A stretch of 64,000 nucleotides of DNA from the NCBI RefSeq assembly GCF_039522025.1, contig NZ_BAAADB010000006.1, positions 1 to 64,000 on the forward strand, in the 5' to 3' direction. Made by a program: the position numbers and the translations under genes. Source of the stretch: Deinococcus depolymerans. GTDB lineage: Bacteria; Deinococcota; Deinococci; Deinococcales; Deinococcaceae. Positions 49,848 to 60,650 of the stretch are shown here, piece by piece (position 1 is the stretch's first letter; every line of letters begins with the position of its first letter). The notes below the pieces were generated by a model, which saw nothing but the letters and a program-made list of their open reading frames with translations, was not told the origin of the DNA and ran no database searches.

Positions 49848-49966
49848 GCGGTGACGGCTGCGGGGGGAAATCCGGTGAGAGTCCGGTCCTGTCGCGCAAC
49901 GGTAACCCGCCCCCACGGCGCGGGTAAGGCCGAGCACCCCCGCCGTTCACGCCTGCCGGTCACCGG
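49848..49966 (+). promoter_or_regulatory. Cobalamin (B12) riboswitch aptamer
   Basis: The core GGGAAATCCGGTGAGAGTCCGG, continuing CTGTCGCGCAACGGTAA, matches the conserved B12 box and neighbouring stems. The closing P1-like stem is GGTGAC (49850-49855) with GTCACC (49959-49964). TATGCT at 49840-49845 is the likely -10. Adenosyl- or aquocobalamin binding should repress the uptake operon downstream. Confidence 0.92.
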
Positions 49967-49988
49967 GGGCGTGTGGCATGACCTCTCG

Positions 49989-50080
49989 CGGAGTGGGGGG
50001 CACGCCGTGGCTGGCCCGCCCCCGGCGCGCGCCTGCCCACGGACCGCTGATCCCTGCGCCGCCCCACTCCGGGGCGGCGT
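49989..50080 (+). promoter_or_regulatory. Riboswitch expression platform: antiterminator versus terminator
   Basis: The terminator has 50056-50065 (GCGCCGCCCC) pairing with 50071-50080 (GGGGCGGCGT), followed by CGTTGTT. The alternative antiterminator has 49989-49998 (CGGAGTGGGG) pairing perfectly over 10 bp with 50062-50071 (CCCCACTCCG), which destroys the terminator. The layout predicts premature termination when B12 is bound, about 30 nt before the btuF start codon. Confidence 0.75.
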
Positions 50081-50111
50081 CGTTGTTCCGGCGAGGGGCG
50101 AGGAGCACCCC

Positions 50112-50987
50112 ATGAACCGCACCTTCCTGACCGCAGCGCTGACCGGCTTCCTGACCCTGGGCGGCGCGTCTGCCTCGACCACCTACCCCCTGACCCTGAA
50201 AGACGACCTGGGCCGCACCGTGACCGTGAAGGCCGAACCGAAACGGATCGTGAGCATGCTGCCCAGCACCAGCGAGACGCTGTGCGCCATCGGCGCGTGC
50301 GAGAAACTGGTGGGCGTGGACGCGTACAGCGACTACCCGCAGCAGGTCACGAAACTGCCGAAGATGGGCGGCCTGTACGACCCGAACATCGAGGCGATCA
50401 TCGCGCAGAAACCGGACCTAGTGCTCGTCAGTCAGTACGGGAAGCTGGAGGGACCGCTGACGCAGGCGGGTCTCACGGTGGTGGCCGTGAACCCCGAAAC
50501 GTACGACGAGGTGTTCAGCAAGACCCTGACGCTGGGCCGCGTCGTGAACCGCGAGGCGCAGGCGCGGGCGCTCGTGACGCGCATGAAGAGCGACATTGCC
50601 CGCGTGGAGATCCTGACGAGGAACGTGGTGCGCAAGCCCACCGCGTACCTGGAGATCGACCCCACGCCGTACTCGGTCGGCCCGAACTCGTTCATGGGCG
50701 TGCTGCTGACCAAGGCGGGCGCGCGGAACATCATCCCCGCCAGCATGGGCGACTTCCCGAAGGTGGACCCGGAGTTCATCGTGAAGGCCAACCCGCAGCT
50801 GATCCTGGGCGTGGACGCGAAGACGGCGGGCGCCCGGCCCGGCTGGAACAGCATCGGCGCGCTGAAGACCGGGCGGGTCGTGAGCATCCCGGACGAGCTG
50901 AACACCATGCTGGGCCGCCCCGGCCCGCGCCTGTCCCTGGCGCTGCGCGGCCTGGCGAAGCTGATTCACCCGGAACTGTTCAAGTAA
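50112..50987 (+). CDS. btuF: Cobalamin-binding periplasmic protein (BtuF-type)
   Basis: This 291-residue exported binding protein has a signal peptide (LTAALTGFLTLGGASA) and the helical-backbone SBP fold: RIVSMLPSTSETLCAIGACEKLVGVDAYSDYP, DPNIEAIIAQKPDLVLVSQYG and a Trp-containing C-lobe GWNSIGALKTGRVVSIPDEL. The Asp-Pro-Asn and Trp residues match BtuF-like B12 binders. It is first gene of the riboswitch-controlled operon. GAGGAG lies 8 nt before the ATG. Confidence 0.9.
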   Translation: MNRTFLTAALTGFLTLGGASASTTYPLTLKDDLGRTVTVKAEPKRIVSMLPSTSETLCAIGACEKLVGVDAYSDYPQQVTKLPKMGGLYDPNIEAIIAQKPDLVLVSQYGKLEGPLTQAGLTVVAVNPETYDEVFSKTLTLGRVVNREAQARALVTRMKSDIARVEILTRNVVRKPTAYLEIDPTPYSVGPNSFMGVLLTKAGARNIIPASMGDFPKVDPEFIVKANPQLILGVDAKTAGARPGWNSIGALKTGRVVSIPDELNTMLGRPGPRLSLALRGLAKLIHPELFK

Positions 50988-50990
50988 GCC

Positions 50991-52010
50991 GTGAGCGTGG
51001 TCACGCATGAACGCCGGAGCGCCGCCCGCACCGCGCTGCTGCCCCTGAAGACGGCCGGGCTGCTGGTGCTGCTGCTGTCGGCGGTGGTGCTGGGGACCGG
51101 GCTGGGCAGCGTGAACGTGCCGCCCGGCGAGGTGCTGGGCGCCCTGTGGCGCGGCCTGACCGGACAGACGCTGGCGGGCAACGACGTGATCGTGTGGCAG
51201 ATCCGCCTGCCGCGCGTGGTGATGGGCGTGCTGGTGGGCGCGAGCCTCAGCGTGTGCGGCGGCGCGTTTCAGGGCGTGTTCCGTAACCCGCTGGCCGACC
51301 CGTACCTGCTGGGTGTGGCGAGCGGCAGCGCGCTGGGCGCCACCATCGCCATCGTGGCCGGGTGGCCGCGCGCCCTGATTCCGGTGACGGCGCTGCTGCT
51401 GGCGCTGGGGGCCGTGACCTGCACGCTGCTCCTGGCGCGCGAGGGCCGCCGCTTCCCGCCGAACCGCCTGATCCTGGCGGGCGTGGTGGTCGGCAGCGTC
51501 CTGAGTGCGGCCACCACGGCATTGATCCTGCGTGGCGAGGACCGCGCCCGGCAGGTGCTGGCGTACACGCTGGGCGACCTGGGCTTCAGCGGCTGGCCGG
51601 ACGTGCTGACGGTCCTGCCGTACGCGGCGCTGGGCGGCGGGGCGCTGCTGCTGCTGGCCCGCGCGCTGGACACGCTGCAACTGGGGGAACTCACGGCCCG
51701 CAGTCTGGGCGTCCCGGTCGAGCGGCTGCGGCTGATCACGGTCGTGGCGGCCAGCGTCGCCACGGCGGGCGCGGTGGCGTACGTGGGCGTGATCGGCTTC
51801 GTGGGATTGATCGTGCCGCACGTCGTGCGGTTGCTGTTCGGCCCCGGGCACCGGACACTGCTGCCGCTCTCGGCGCTGCTGGGCGGGGCGCTGCTGGTGT
51901 ACGCGGACCTGCTGGCCCGCACCACGCCGCTGTCGCAGGTGGGGATCGTGACCACGCTGCTGGGGGGGCCGTTCTTCCTGTGGCTGCTGAGGCGGGAGTC
52001 GCATGGCTAG
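50991..52010 (+). CDS. btuC: Cobalamin ABC transporter permease (FecCD/BtuC family)
   Basis: This 339-residue protein has about ten helices with FecCD signatures WQIRLPRVVMGVLVGASLSVCGGAFQGVFRNPLADPYLLGVASG and the coupling-helix region GVIGFVGLIVPHVVRLLFGPGHR. It forms the B12 channel with BtuF and BtuD. A GTG start lies 3 bp after the btuF stop. An in-frame ATG six codons later is not preceded by a better ribosome site. Confidence 0.92.
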   Translation: MSVVTHERRSAARTALLPLKTAGLLVLLLSAVVLGTGLGSVNVPPGEVLGALWRGLTGQTLAGNDVIVWQIRLPRVVMGVLVGASLSVCGGAFQGVFRNPLADPYLLGVASGSALGATIAIVAGWPRALIPVTALLLALGAVTCTLLLAREGRRFPPNRLILAGVVVGSVLSAATTALILRGEDRARQVLAYTLGDLGFSGWPDVLTVLPYAALGGGALLLLARALDTLQLGELTARSLGVPVERLRLITVVAASVATAGAVAYVGVIGFVGLIVPHVVRLLFGPGHRTLLPLSALLGGALLVYADLLARTTPLSQVGIVTTLLGGPFFLWLLRRESHG

Positions 52011-52803
52011 TCCCGCCGGCGTCCCGGACCGGCTGGAGGCGCACGACGTGCACGTGCAGGCCGGGGCGTTCCCGGCGGTGCGGGGCGTGAGCGCCACGTT
52101 CGCGCCGGGCGAGTTCACGGCCGTGATCGGCCCGAACGGCGCGGGCAAGAGCACGCTGCTGCGCGCCCTGACCGGCCTGACCCCGGTCACGCGCGGCGAG
52201 GTGCGGCTGGCCGGCCGGCCGCTGCGGGCCTGGAGCCGCGCCGAGCGGTCACGGGCGCTGGCGTTCCTGGCGCAGAGCGAGGGCCTCCCGGCCGCGGCGC
52301 GCGTGCGGGACGTGGTCGCCCTGGGGCGCGGCGCGGGCGACTGGCGCTTCGGGTTGCTGCCCCGCTCCCCCTGGACGGCCGGGGACGAGGCGGCCGTGGA
52401 CGCCGCGCTGGACCGCACGGACACCCGCCGTTTCGAGGACCGGCGCGTGTCGGAACTGTCGGGCGGCGAGGCGCAGCGCGTGGCCCTGGCGCGCGCGCTG
52501 GCCGCGCAACCCCGCTTCCTGCTGCTGGACGAACCCACCAACCACCTGGACCTCGCGTACGCGCTGGAGGTCGTGCGGTACCTGCGCTGCGAGGTGGCCG
52601 GGGGGCTGGGCGTCGTGGCGGTCCTGCACGACCTGAACCTCGCGGCCCGCGCGGACCGGCTGGTGCTGCTGCACGCCGGGCAGGTGCTCGCCAGCGGGCG
52701 GCCCGCCGACGTGCTGACGCCCGCGCACCTGCACGCCGCGTACGGGGTGCGGGTCAGGGTGGTGCAGGACGCAGACCGTCTGCTGGTCATCCCCGAGGAT
52801 TAG
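52003..52803 (+). CDS. btuD: Cobalamin ABC transporter ATP-binding protein (BtuD-type)
   Basis: This 266-residue ABC ATPase has Walker A GPNGAGKST, Q-loop SEGLPAAARV, signature [16 protein letters not shown], Walker B LLLDEPTNHLDL and the switch histidine in AVLHDLNLAAR. Its ATG overlaps the last codons of btuC by 8 bp, so translation is coupled. It powers B12 import. Confidence 0.93.
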   Translation: MASPAGVPDRLEAHDVHVQAGAFPAVRGVSATFAPGEFTAVIGPNGAGKSTLLRALTGLTPVTRGEVRLAGRPLRAWSRAERSRALAFLAQSEGLPAAARVRDVVALGRGAGDWRFGLLPRSPWTAGDEAAVDAALDRTDTRRFEDRRVSELSGGEAQRVALARALAAQPRFLLLDEPTNHLDLAYALEVVRYLRCEVAGGLGVVAVLHDLNLAARADRLVLLHAGQVLASGRPADVLTPAHLHAAYGVRVRVVQDADRLLVIPED

Positions 52804-52807
52804 GGCG

Positions 52808-53158
52808 ATGCCTGCCAAGTACTTCCGCACGAACGGCCACCTGCTCGTCTGCCAGGGTCCCAACTGTCAGGCGCGCGGGTCGGCGCTGCTGCACCGCGCC
52901 CTCTGGAATCACCTGGAACGTGCGTCCCTGGCGTACTACAAACGCGGCGGGACGCTGCGCCTGACCGAGAGCGGCTGCCTGGGCTCGTGCAGTTTCGGTC
53001 CCGCCCTGTGCGTGTACCGCGCCGCGCCCGGGGCGGGCCTGGAGGAAGCGTGGTACGCCGCCGTGGACTTCCCGCTGGCCGCCCGCATCGCGCAGGCGGT
53101 GCATGACGGCGCGCCCCTGCCCGCCGAGCACCGCTACGGCCCGGAAGAGCCCGCGTAG
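52808..53158 (+). CDS. Thioredoxin-like [2Fe-2S] ferredoxin, last gene of the B12 operon
   Basis: This 116-residue protein has the four cluster ligands Cys15 and Cys20 (CQGPNC), Cys57 and Cys61 (ESGCLGSC), in the COG3411 thioredoxin-like ferredoxin pattern. It starts 4 bp after btuD. Such ferredoxins accompany cobalamin genes elsewhere, where reduction of the corrinoid cobalt is the suspected role; that is an inference here. Confidence 0.85.
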   Translation: MPAKYFRTNGHLLVCQGPNCQARGSALLHRALWNHLERASLAYYKRGGTLRLTESGCLGSCSFGPALCVYRAAPGAGLEEAWYAAVDFPLAARIAQAVHDGAPLPAEHRYGPEEPA

Positions 53159-53181
53159 GGCAGGCACGGGGGCGGGGGGGG

Positions 53182-54894
53182 TCAGCCGCGCACGACTTCC
53201 AGGATCGTCTGACCGTACTTGCGCAGGCGTTCGGGGCCCATGCCGCGTACCTCCTGCAGGTCCGCCTCGGTGTAGGGGATGCGGCGGGCGATCTCGGCCA
53301 GGGTGGCGTTGCTGGCCACGATGAAGCGGCTGATCTCCTGGCGTTTGGCCTCGCTGTTGCGCCAGTCGCGCAGGCGGGCGTACACCGCGGCCTGCTCGTC
53401 CGTGAGGTTCGCGGCCGGGTCCTCCTTGCTGCCCGGCAGGTCCGGGACCAGGATGACCGGCGTGGGCTCGGCCGTCACGGGAGCGGCGCCTGGCCGGGGG
53501 CGGCCCTGACGCTCGTTGCGGGCCGGACGTTCCCCGCGGGCGGGCCGGTCCTCACGCGCAGACCGGTCACGGCGCGGCGCGGTCTCCGGCGGGGCGGCCG
53601 TGTCTGTGAGGACGGCCGTGTCTGCTGGGACAGCCGTGTCTGTGGGCGCGTCGGCGGGGACCGGGTCGAGGTGACGCACGTCCGGCAGGCCCGCCGGCAG
53701 GTTGGGCGCGTCCGGGCCGGAACTGACCGGCATCGGCAGCGGCATGTGCGCCGGGGAGGGCGTGTCGCTGAACACGATCTCCGGCTCCCAGACCTCCTCC
53801 GCCGGGGCCTGCGCCGGCATGGCCACTGGAGCCTGCGCCGGCGTGGCCGCCGGGGCCTCGAAGGTCACGCGGTCCGGGCCAGCCTCGCGGCGCGGCCGGT
53901 CCTCACGGCGCGGCTCATCACGGCGCGGCTCGTCACGGCGCCCCTCGTCACGGCGGGGGCGGCCTCCACGGTCGAACGCGGCGCGGTCACGGCCACCCCG
54001 CCTGAACTCGCGGCGGTCGTCTCCCCTGCCCTCGGGGGGGCCGTCCCGTTCCGGGATGGGCGGCGTCCGGTCCGCCTGGGCCCGCCCGGACTGCTCCGGC
54101 GGGGTCGTTCCGGCGGCGCGCAGCAGAGTCAGGGTCACGCCCAGGTCCTCCAGGCCCGGCGTGAGCAGCACGCCCCCGCCGACGCTGCGGGCAGCGGCCA
54201 GCACCCCACCGGACGGCGCGGTGGTGTCGGGCGCGGCGTCCGGCGCGAGCAGCAGCGCGGTCGGCCCGGCCGGCTGCGCCGCGCCGCCCAGCCGCTCGGC
54301 CAGCTGCGCGGTCGTGCGGGCCGCGCGGGCCAGTCGCAGCGGCAGGGTCGCGGCGTCCCGCAGGGCCAGCGACACGCTCAGGTCGCTGGGAGGCGCGCCG
54401 ACCGACTCCGGGGCGCGGCCACTGCCGAACAGCGCGGCCAGCGGGGCGTCCCCGTGGCCGGTCAGGGTGACGCTGTCACGGTACACGGTCAGTGCCGCGC
54501 CGCGCCGCAGCCAGTCCCCGCCGGGCGCCAGGGTGGCGTCCGAGATGACCGGCACCCCGGCGCGGCGGGCGCGGTCCAGGTCGTCGGCGCTGGCTTCCAT
54601 GAGCCACACGGCGCGCGCGCCACGCCAGTCGGCGTCCAGGGACGCGGCGGCCAGTCCGGCGGCCGCCAGGGCGTCGCGGTTGACCCGCACGCGCGGGTCC
54701 ACGCGCAGCGTGCCGCGGCCCAGCTGCGCGGCCAGCTGGCGGGCCAGGGCGTCCTCGTCGCGCAGCAGCAGGGCCCAGTCGGCCCCCTCCAGCGCGGCCA
54801 GGGCTCCGGCCAGCCGCGCCTGCGGATCACCACGTTCGGCGTGCAGGCGCACGAGGCGGGCGTCAGGACGCAGGGGGGCAGGAGCATCAGTCAT
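53182..54894 (-). CDS. HRDC-domain protein fused to a degenerate Cys/Met-type PLP-enzyme domain
   Basis: This 570-residue protein has three parts. Residues 1-175 resemble the PLP domain of cystathionine gamma-synthase-like enzymes: [10 protein letters not shown] (Asp119, the pyridine-binding position) and [17 protein letters not shown], which aligns with SATKYxxGHSD but has Leu144 in place of the PLP lysine. Residues 270-480 are Arg/Asp/Glu- and Pro/Ala-rich, with [17 protein letters not shown] repeats, probably disordered. Residues 490-570 are an HRDC domain ([34 protein letters not shown]...), a nucleic-acid-binding module of RecQ and RNase D. No helicase motifs are present. CACAAT lies 7 nt before the ATG. 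A related D. radiodurans architecture is known to me, but its role is not settled. Confidence 0.8.
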   Translation of the reverse strand: MTDAPAPLRPDARLVRLHAERGDPQARLAGALAALEGADWALLLRDEDALARQLAAQLGRGTLRVDPRVRVNRDALAAAGLAAASLDADWRGARAVWLMEASADDLDRARRAGVPVISDATLAPGGDWLRRGAALTVYRDSVTLTGHGDAPLAALFGSGRAPESVGAPPSDLSVSLALRDAATLPLRLARAARTTAQLAERLGGAAQPAGPTALLLAPDAAPDTTAPSGGVLAAARSVGGGVLLTPGLEDLGVTLTLLRAAGTTPPEQSGRAQADRTPPIPERDGPPEGRGDDRREFRRGGRDRAAFDRGGRPRRDEGRRDEPRRDEPRREDRPRREAGPDRVTFEAPAATPAQAPVAMPAQAPAEEVWEPEIVFSDTPSPAHMPLPMPVSSGPDAPNLPAGLPDVRHLDPVPADAPTDTAVPADTAVLTDTAAPPETAPRRDRSAREDRPARGERPARNERQGRPRPGAAPVTAEPTPVILVPDLPGSKEDPAANLTDEQAAVYARLRDWRNSEAKRQEISRFIVASNATLAEIARRIPYTEADLQEVRGMGPERLRKYGQTILEVVRG

Positions 54895-55020
54895 ACCCGC
54901 CATTGTGACGCACCCGGCGCAACCGGTGGAATAGCGGCGGCGTTCACGCGCCCGAAACGCCCAGACCCTTACAAAGTGCGGCTGCCAAACGCGCCATGCT
55001 GGGAGTGAACGGAGGTCTTC

Positions 55021-56226
<1,206 letters not shown>

Positions 56227-56229
<3 letters not shown>

Positions 56230-56390
56230 TACGGACTTCGATTGAATGACTTACAGAGCCGTTCCATCCGAGCGGATGCGACTCGGAGAGCTGCTCCGCA
56301 GAGGAGGAGCTGGGCGGGTTCCGGACGTGGCGTTGGCAGATCGGTGGTGGTCCGATCTGGGAACGAAACAAACGGAATCCGGACTCGCAG
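56227..56390 (+). repeat. Family A element, complete, overlapping the VWA gene stop
   Basis: It begins TGATACGGACTTCGATTGAATG, with TGA as the stop. Hairpin 1 is imperfect; then GAGCGGATGCGACTCGGAGAG, TTCCGGACGTGGCG, hairpin 2 (TTGGCAGATCGG / CCGATCTGGGAA, loop TGGTGGT) and ACGGAATCCGGACT follow. Confidence 0.83.
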
Positions 56391-56596
56391 GGCTGCTGCG
56401 CAGCGTGGGAGCCCAGAGGACGATCGGGCGTGGCGTTGGCACCCCGGTACGTGGGTGGGCGGAGCAGACGGAACCCGCTGAAACGGACTGTGAATGGCCT
56501 GCAGGGCCGCCGGGTCCGGGCGGAGGTGACCCGCAGCGCGGCTCCGCCACGCAGGAGCGGCCCGGACGGCGTCCGCATGAACGCCGGGCCGAACGG
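56391..56596 (+). repeat. Decayed family A fragments in tandem
   Basis: About 90 bp resembles the right half of the element (CTGCTGCGCAGCGTGGGAG, GGCGTGGCGTTGGCA, GCAGACGGAACCCG), followed by about 105 bp like a left half (ACGGACTGTGAATGGCCTG, CGGGCGGAGGTGACCCGCAG). This makes a 370-bp non-coding repeat cluster with the preceding complete copy. Confidence 0.55.
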
Positions 56597-56637
56597 GACA
56601 GAGCCGCTGGCAGCGTGAATCCGCCAGCGGCTCTGTC
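56597..56637. terminator. Terminator downstream of the DinB-like gene
   Basis: Perfect 15-bp arms GACAGAGCCGCTGGC and GCCAGCGGCTCTGTC have an 11-nt loop, 24 bp after the stop on the minus strand. Confidence 0.75.
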
Positions 56638-56660
56638 TGTGGTGCGTCCTGCGGGTTGGT

Positions 56661-57113
56661 TCAGCCCATCTTGACGAACATGGGGGGTTTGATGCCGATC
56701 ATGCGGGCCATGACCCACACCTGGCCCTTGTGGTGCGCCTCGTGCGTGATGATCAGGTCGAGCAGGGCCGTGACGGGCATCTCGCGGCCGCCGAAGGCCG
56801 GGACGCGGCGGGCGAGGTCGTCGTCGGTCAGGGCGCTGATGGCGGCCAGGGCCTGCTCGTTGGTGTCCCACAGGCGGCCGCGCGCCTCGGTGAGGGTCTG
56901 GCTGGGTTCCGGGGCGGGTGCGGGCGCCTGTCCCTGGATCATGCTGAGGAAGCGGGTGGCGCTGACGGACAGGTGGTCGGCCTGCGCGATGAAGTTCATG
57001 CCGCCTTCCCAGGCGCTGAAGCCTCCCTGGTCCTCGGGCAGTTGCTCGTAGAGGTCCATCAGGGCGGCGCGGTGCATCTGGAAGGAACGGGCGTAGTTCG
57101 CGGATCGGGTCAT
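56661..57113 (-). CDS. DinB/YfiT-family metal-binding protein
   Basis: This 150-residue four-helix protein has the DinB-superfamily metal site: His in FIAQADHLSV and His pair HEAHHKGQV near the C-terminus, flanking LLDLIITHEAHHKGQVWVMARMIGI. Members are thiol S-transferases or hydrolases; Deinococcus has many. This DinB is unrelated to DNA polymerase IV. TATGCT lies 7 nt before the ATG (leaderless), overlapping the mscL terminator. Confidence 0.85.
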   Translation of the reverse strand: MTRSANYARSFQMHRAALMDLYEQLPEDQGGFSAWEGGMNFIAQADHLSVSATRFLSMIQGQAPAPAPEPSQTLTEARGRLWDTNEQALAAISALTDDDLARRVPAFGGREMPVTALLDLIITHEAHHKGQVWVMARMIGIKPPMFVKMG

Positions 57114-57129
57114 GAAAGGCAGCATAAGG

Positions 57130-57159
57130 GCGCGGCCCCCATCTGTGTGAGGGCCGCGC
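57130..57159. terminator. Hairpin downstream of mscL
   Basis: The arms GCGCGGCCC and GGGCCGCGC with a 12-nt loop lie between the mscL-side repeat and the DinB promoter, so it could stop mscL read-through. Confidence 0.65.
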
Positions 57160-57168
57160 TTCAGTCTG

Positions 57169-57330
57169 GTACGGAGTCCGATGGAAGGGGCTGCAAAGCT
57201 CCTTCCATCCGGGCGGAGGCGACTCGCAGGGCGGCCCCGCAGGGTGGGAGAGGGGCGGGTTCCGGGCGTGGAGTCGGCAGAGTCGGCGATGTTCCGGGTG
57301 GTCGGCGGAACAGACGGCCGTCCGTGTGGG
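57169..57330 (+). repeat. Family A element, complete but diverged
   Basis: It runs TACGGAGTCCGATGGAAGG, hairpin 1 (arms GATGGAAGGGGCT / AGCTCCTTCCATC), GGGCGGAGGCGACTCGCAGGG, TTCCGGGCGTGGAG, a strongly decayed hairpin 2, and CAGACGGCCGTCCGTGT. It lies 6 bp before the mscL stop. Confidence 0.72.
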
Positions 57331-57336
57331 GTGGGT

Positions 57337-57714
57337 TCAGCGGGCGCGCAGGGCGTCGCGGATTTCCATCAGGAGTTTTTCCTCGTTGGTGGGGCCGGCG
57401 GGGGCGGCCTCGACCGGCCTGGCGATGCGTTCGCGGAACTTGTTGTAGGGCACGACGACCACGGAGTAGATGACAGCCATGGTGAGCAGGAAGGTGATCA
57501 GGGCGGTGATGAACATGCCGTAATCGAAGTCCACGCCGTTGACCGTGAACTTGCCGCCGACGGCGCCGCCGCCCGTGACGAGTTTGATCAGGGGGTTGAT
57601 GAAGGCGTTCGAGAAGGCCGTGACGAGGGCCGCGAAGGCTGCGCCGGTGACGACGGCGATGGCGAGGTCGACGATGTTGCCGCGCATGATGAAATCCCGG
57701 AATCCACTGATCAT
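57337..57714 (-). CDS. mscL: Large-conductance mechanosensitive channel MscL
   Basis: This 125-residue protein has the MscL layout: N-terminal amphipathic helix FRDFIMRGNIVDLAIAVVTGAAFAALV (pore-lining TM1), periplasmic loop with Gly-rich VTGGGAVGG, TM2 FITALITFLLTMAVIYSVVVVPYNK and a cytoplasmic helix EEKLLMEIRDAL. It opens on hypo-osmotic shock to spare the cell. Alone on its strand, upstream of an A+T-richer spacer. Confidence 0.95.
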   Translation of the reverse strand: MISGFRDFIMRGNIVDLAIAVVTGAAFAALVTAFSNAFINPLIKLVTGGGAVGGKFTVNGVDFDYGMFITALITFLLTMAVIYSVVVVPYNKFRERIARPVEAAPAGPTNEEKLLMEIRDALRAR

Positions 57715-57912
57715 GCGTGAAGTTTTACACTGCGTTCATCGGATAGCAATGCAATTCACACAAGGTTGTCTAGACGATTTCAGGGGGGATGTGGGGTATT
57801 TCAGGTTGAATCCCCTCACTTTCTGCTACCAATCCCAGACAACCCCCCCCAGCGGGCCATACCACTTGCGCCTCCCCGCCCTCGGCAGGCCAGAGCGCCC
57901 GCACCAGAAGTC
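57715..57912. other. Intergenic spacer upstream of mscL
   Basis: About 200 bp with moderate G+C (GTTCATCGGATAGCAATGCA) and a C-rich run (ACAACCCCCCCC). No gene or repeat is seen. It should contain the mscL promoter, but no clear -35/-10 pair was found. Confidence 0.4.
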
Positions 57913-58072
57913 ATACGGCCTCCGATTGAACGGCCTGCAAAGCTGGTGGGTCCGGGCGGGTGCGACTCGGAGAGCTGCCCTGCAGAGGAGGAGCTGGGCG
58001 GGTTCCGGACGTGGCGTTGACAGATCGGAACACCACCGATCTGTGAACGAAACAAACGGCAGTCCGTATCAG
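57913..58072 (+). repeat. Family A element, complete, with inverted loop; overlaps the DoxX stop
   Basis: It runs ATACGGCCTCCGATTGAACGG, hairpin 1 damaged on its right side, GTGCGACTCGGAGAGCTG, TTCCGGACGTGGCG, hairpin 2 with arms TTGACAGATCGG and CCGATCTGTGAA but loop AACACCA (reverse complement of the usual TGGTGTT), and CGGCAGTCCGTATCAG. The final TCA is the complement of the DoxX gene's TGA stop. Confidence 0.85.
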
Positions 58073-58662
58073 GTGCGCGGACTGGCGGCCGGCCGCAGGG
58101 TGTCACGCGCGGCGTCCTGCTCCGCGCTTTCCATCATGCGCGCCCCCCGCATGGTCGCCCCGACCACCAGACCACCCGCGATCAGCACGAGGTTCTTCAG
58201 GATGTACTGCCCTTCCAGGTTCGGGACCAGCGGCACGAACCTGAACGTCTCGGCGGGAAAGAACACCAGCGGCAGGAAGGTCCCGGCCATCTGCGCGAAC
58301 AGCAGCAGCAACGTGACCCGCATGAACCGGCCCGTCAGCAGGCCCAGCCCGATCAGGCATTCCCAGGTCGCCAGGACCGGCAGGCTCACCTGCGGCGGCA
58401 CCAGCCCGAACGTCAGGACCGAGATGGTGCGCGTGGCGAGCGCCTCGGCGGAACTGAGGCCCGGAAAGAACTTCTGCGCGCCGAACCACACGAAAATCAG
58501 CCCCAGCGCCAGCCGCAGCAGCGTCACGCCGTGCCGCACCCACCAGCCCACCAGCCGCAGTTCAAGGGCGTCCACCTTCTGCGCCAGAGGCGCGGCGTCC
58601 CGGCGGGGCGGAACGGTCAGGGTGGCCGCGAGGCGCGATTCGATAAAGGGTGTTTTTCGCAT
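58069..58662 (-). CDS. DoxX-family membrane protein
   Basis: This 197-residue protein has four predicted helices with the DoxX pattern LLRLALGLIFVWFGAQKFFPGLSSAEALA, TWECLIGLGLLTGRFMRVTLLLLFAQM and ILKNLVLIAGGLVVGA. DoxX-like proteins are linked to thiol/redox stress at the membrane in some bacteria. The ATG after GGAGG is chosen. The stop codon is within the edge of a family A repeat. Confidence 0.85.
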   Translation of the reverse strand: MRKTPFIESRLAATLTVPPRRDAAPLAQKVDALELRLVGWWVRHGVTLLRLALGLIFVWFGAQKFFPGLSSAEALATRTISVLTFGLVPPQVSLPVLATWECLIGLGLLTGRFMRVTLLLLFAQMAGTFLPLVFFPAETFRFVPLVPNLEGQYILKNLVLIAGGLVVGATMRGARMMESAEQDAARDTLRPAASPRT

Positions 58663-58997
58663 GGTGGAACCTCCGGCGCGTGGCCTGCCCCGAACACTTG
58701 CCGGGTCCTGAACAGTCATATGCGCCGCAGTCCCGATCGGATGACGCGCCGGTCAGCCTGACCGCCACATGAAGGGGCCGCCAACCGTCCGGGTGTCCCC
58801 ACGCAGCCCGGCTGCCAGGATTCCTGTCTGTTCAGTCCGACGATCCGTTCCGCGCTGAAACGACAGGAAACACCCGGCGCGCCACCGGGTGCCGCTGTCA
58901 ATCCGACCTCAACCACGACAGGGGCGGCAGCCTCAGCGGGGCCAGATGTGCGCCCGCTGAGGCCACCGCCCCTGTTCCCTGCCCTGAATCTAACCGC
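58663..58997. other. 335-bp spacer with terminator hairpin
   Basis: No gene is supported. At 58918-58975 a long two-part hairpin (ACAGGGGCGG/CCGCCCCTGT and CCTCAGCGGG/CCCGCTGAGG, 12-nt loop) lies just downstream of the radical-SAM gene and probably ends its transcript. The DoxX promoter should lie near 58680-58760. Confidence 0.6.
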
Positions 58998-60518
<1,521 letters not shown>

Positions 60519-60650
60519 AACACATCACCCCTTTTCGGGACTCCAGTGGCGGCCCCGCATCAAGCACAACAGCATAACAACCCCGCGCAGGGCCGGGTGT
60601 GAGTCAAGGCGGGATTGGCGGGGGCCGTGACTGCCCCCACCCGCCCCCCC

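Noticed and set aside
56661..57113. DNA polymerase IV (DinB) annotation
   Set aside because: The protein belongs to the DinB/YfiT four-helix metal-binding superfamily and has no polymerase motifs; the name is shared only by history.
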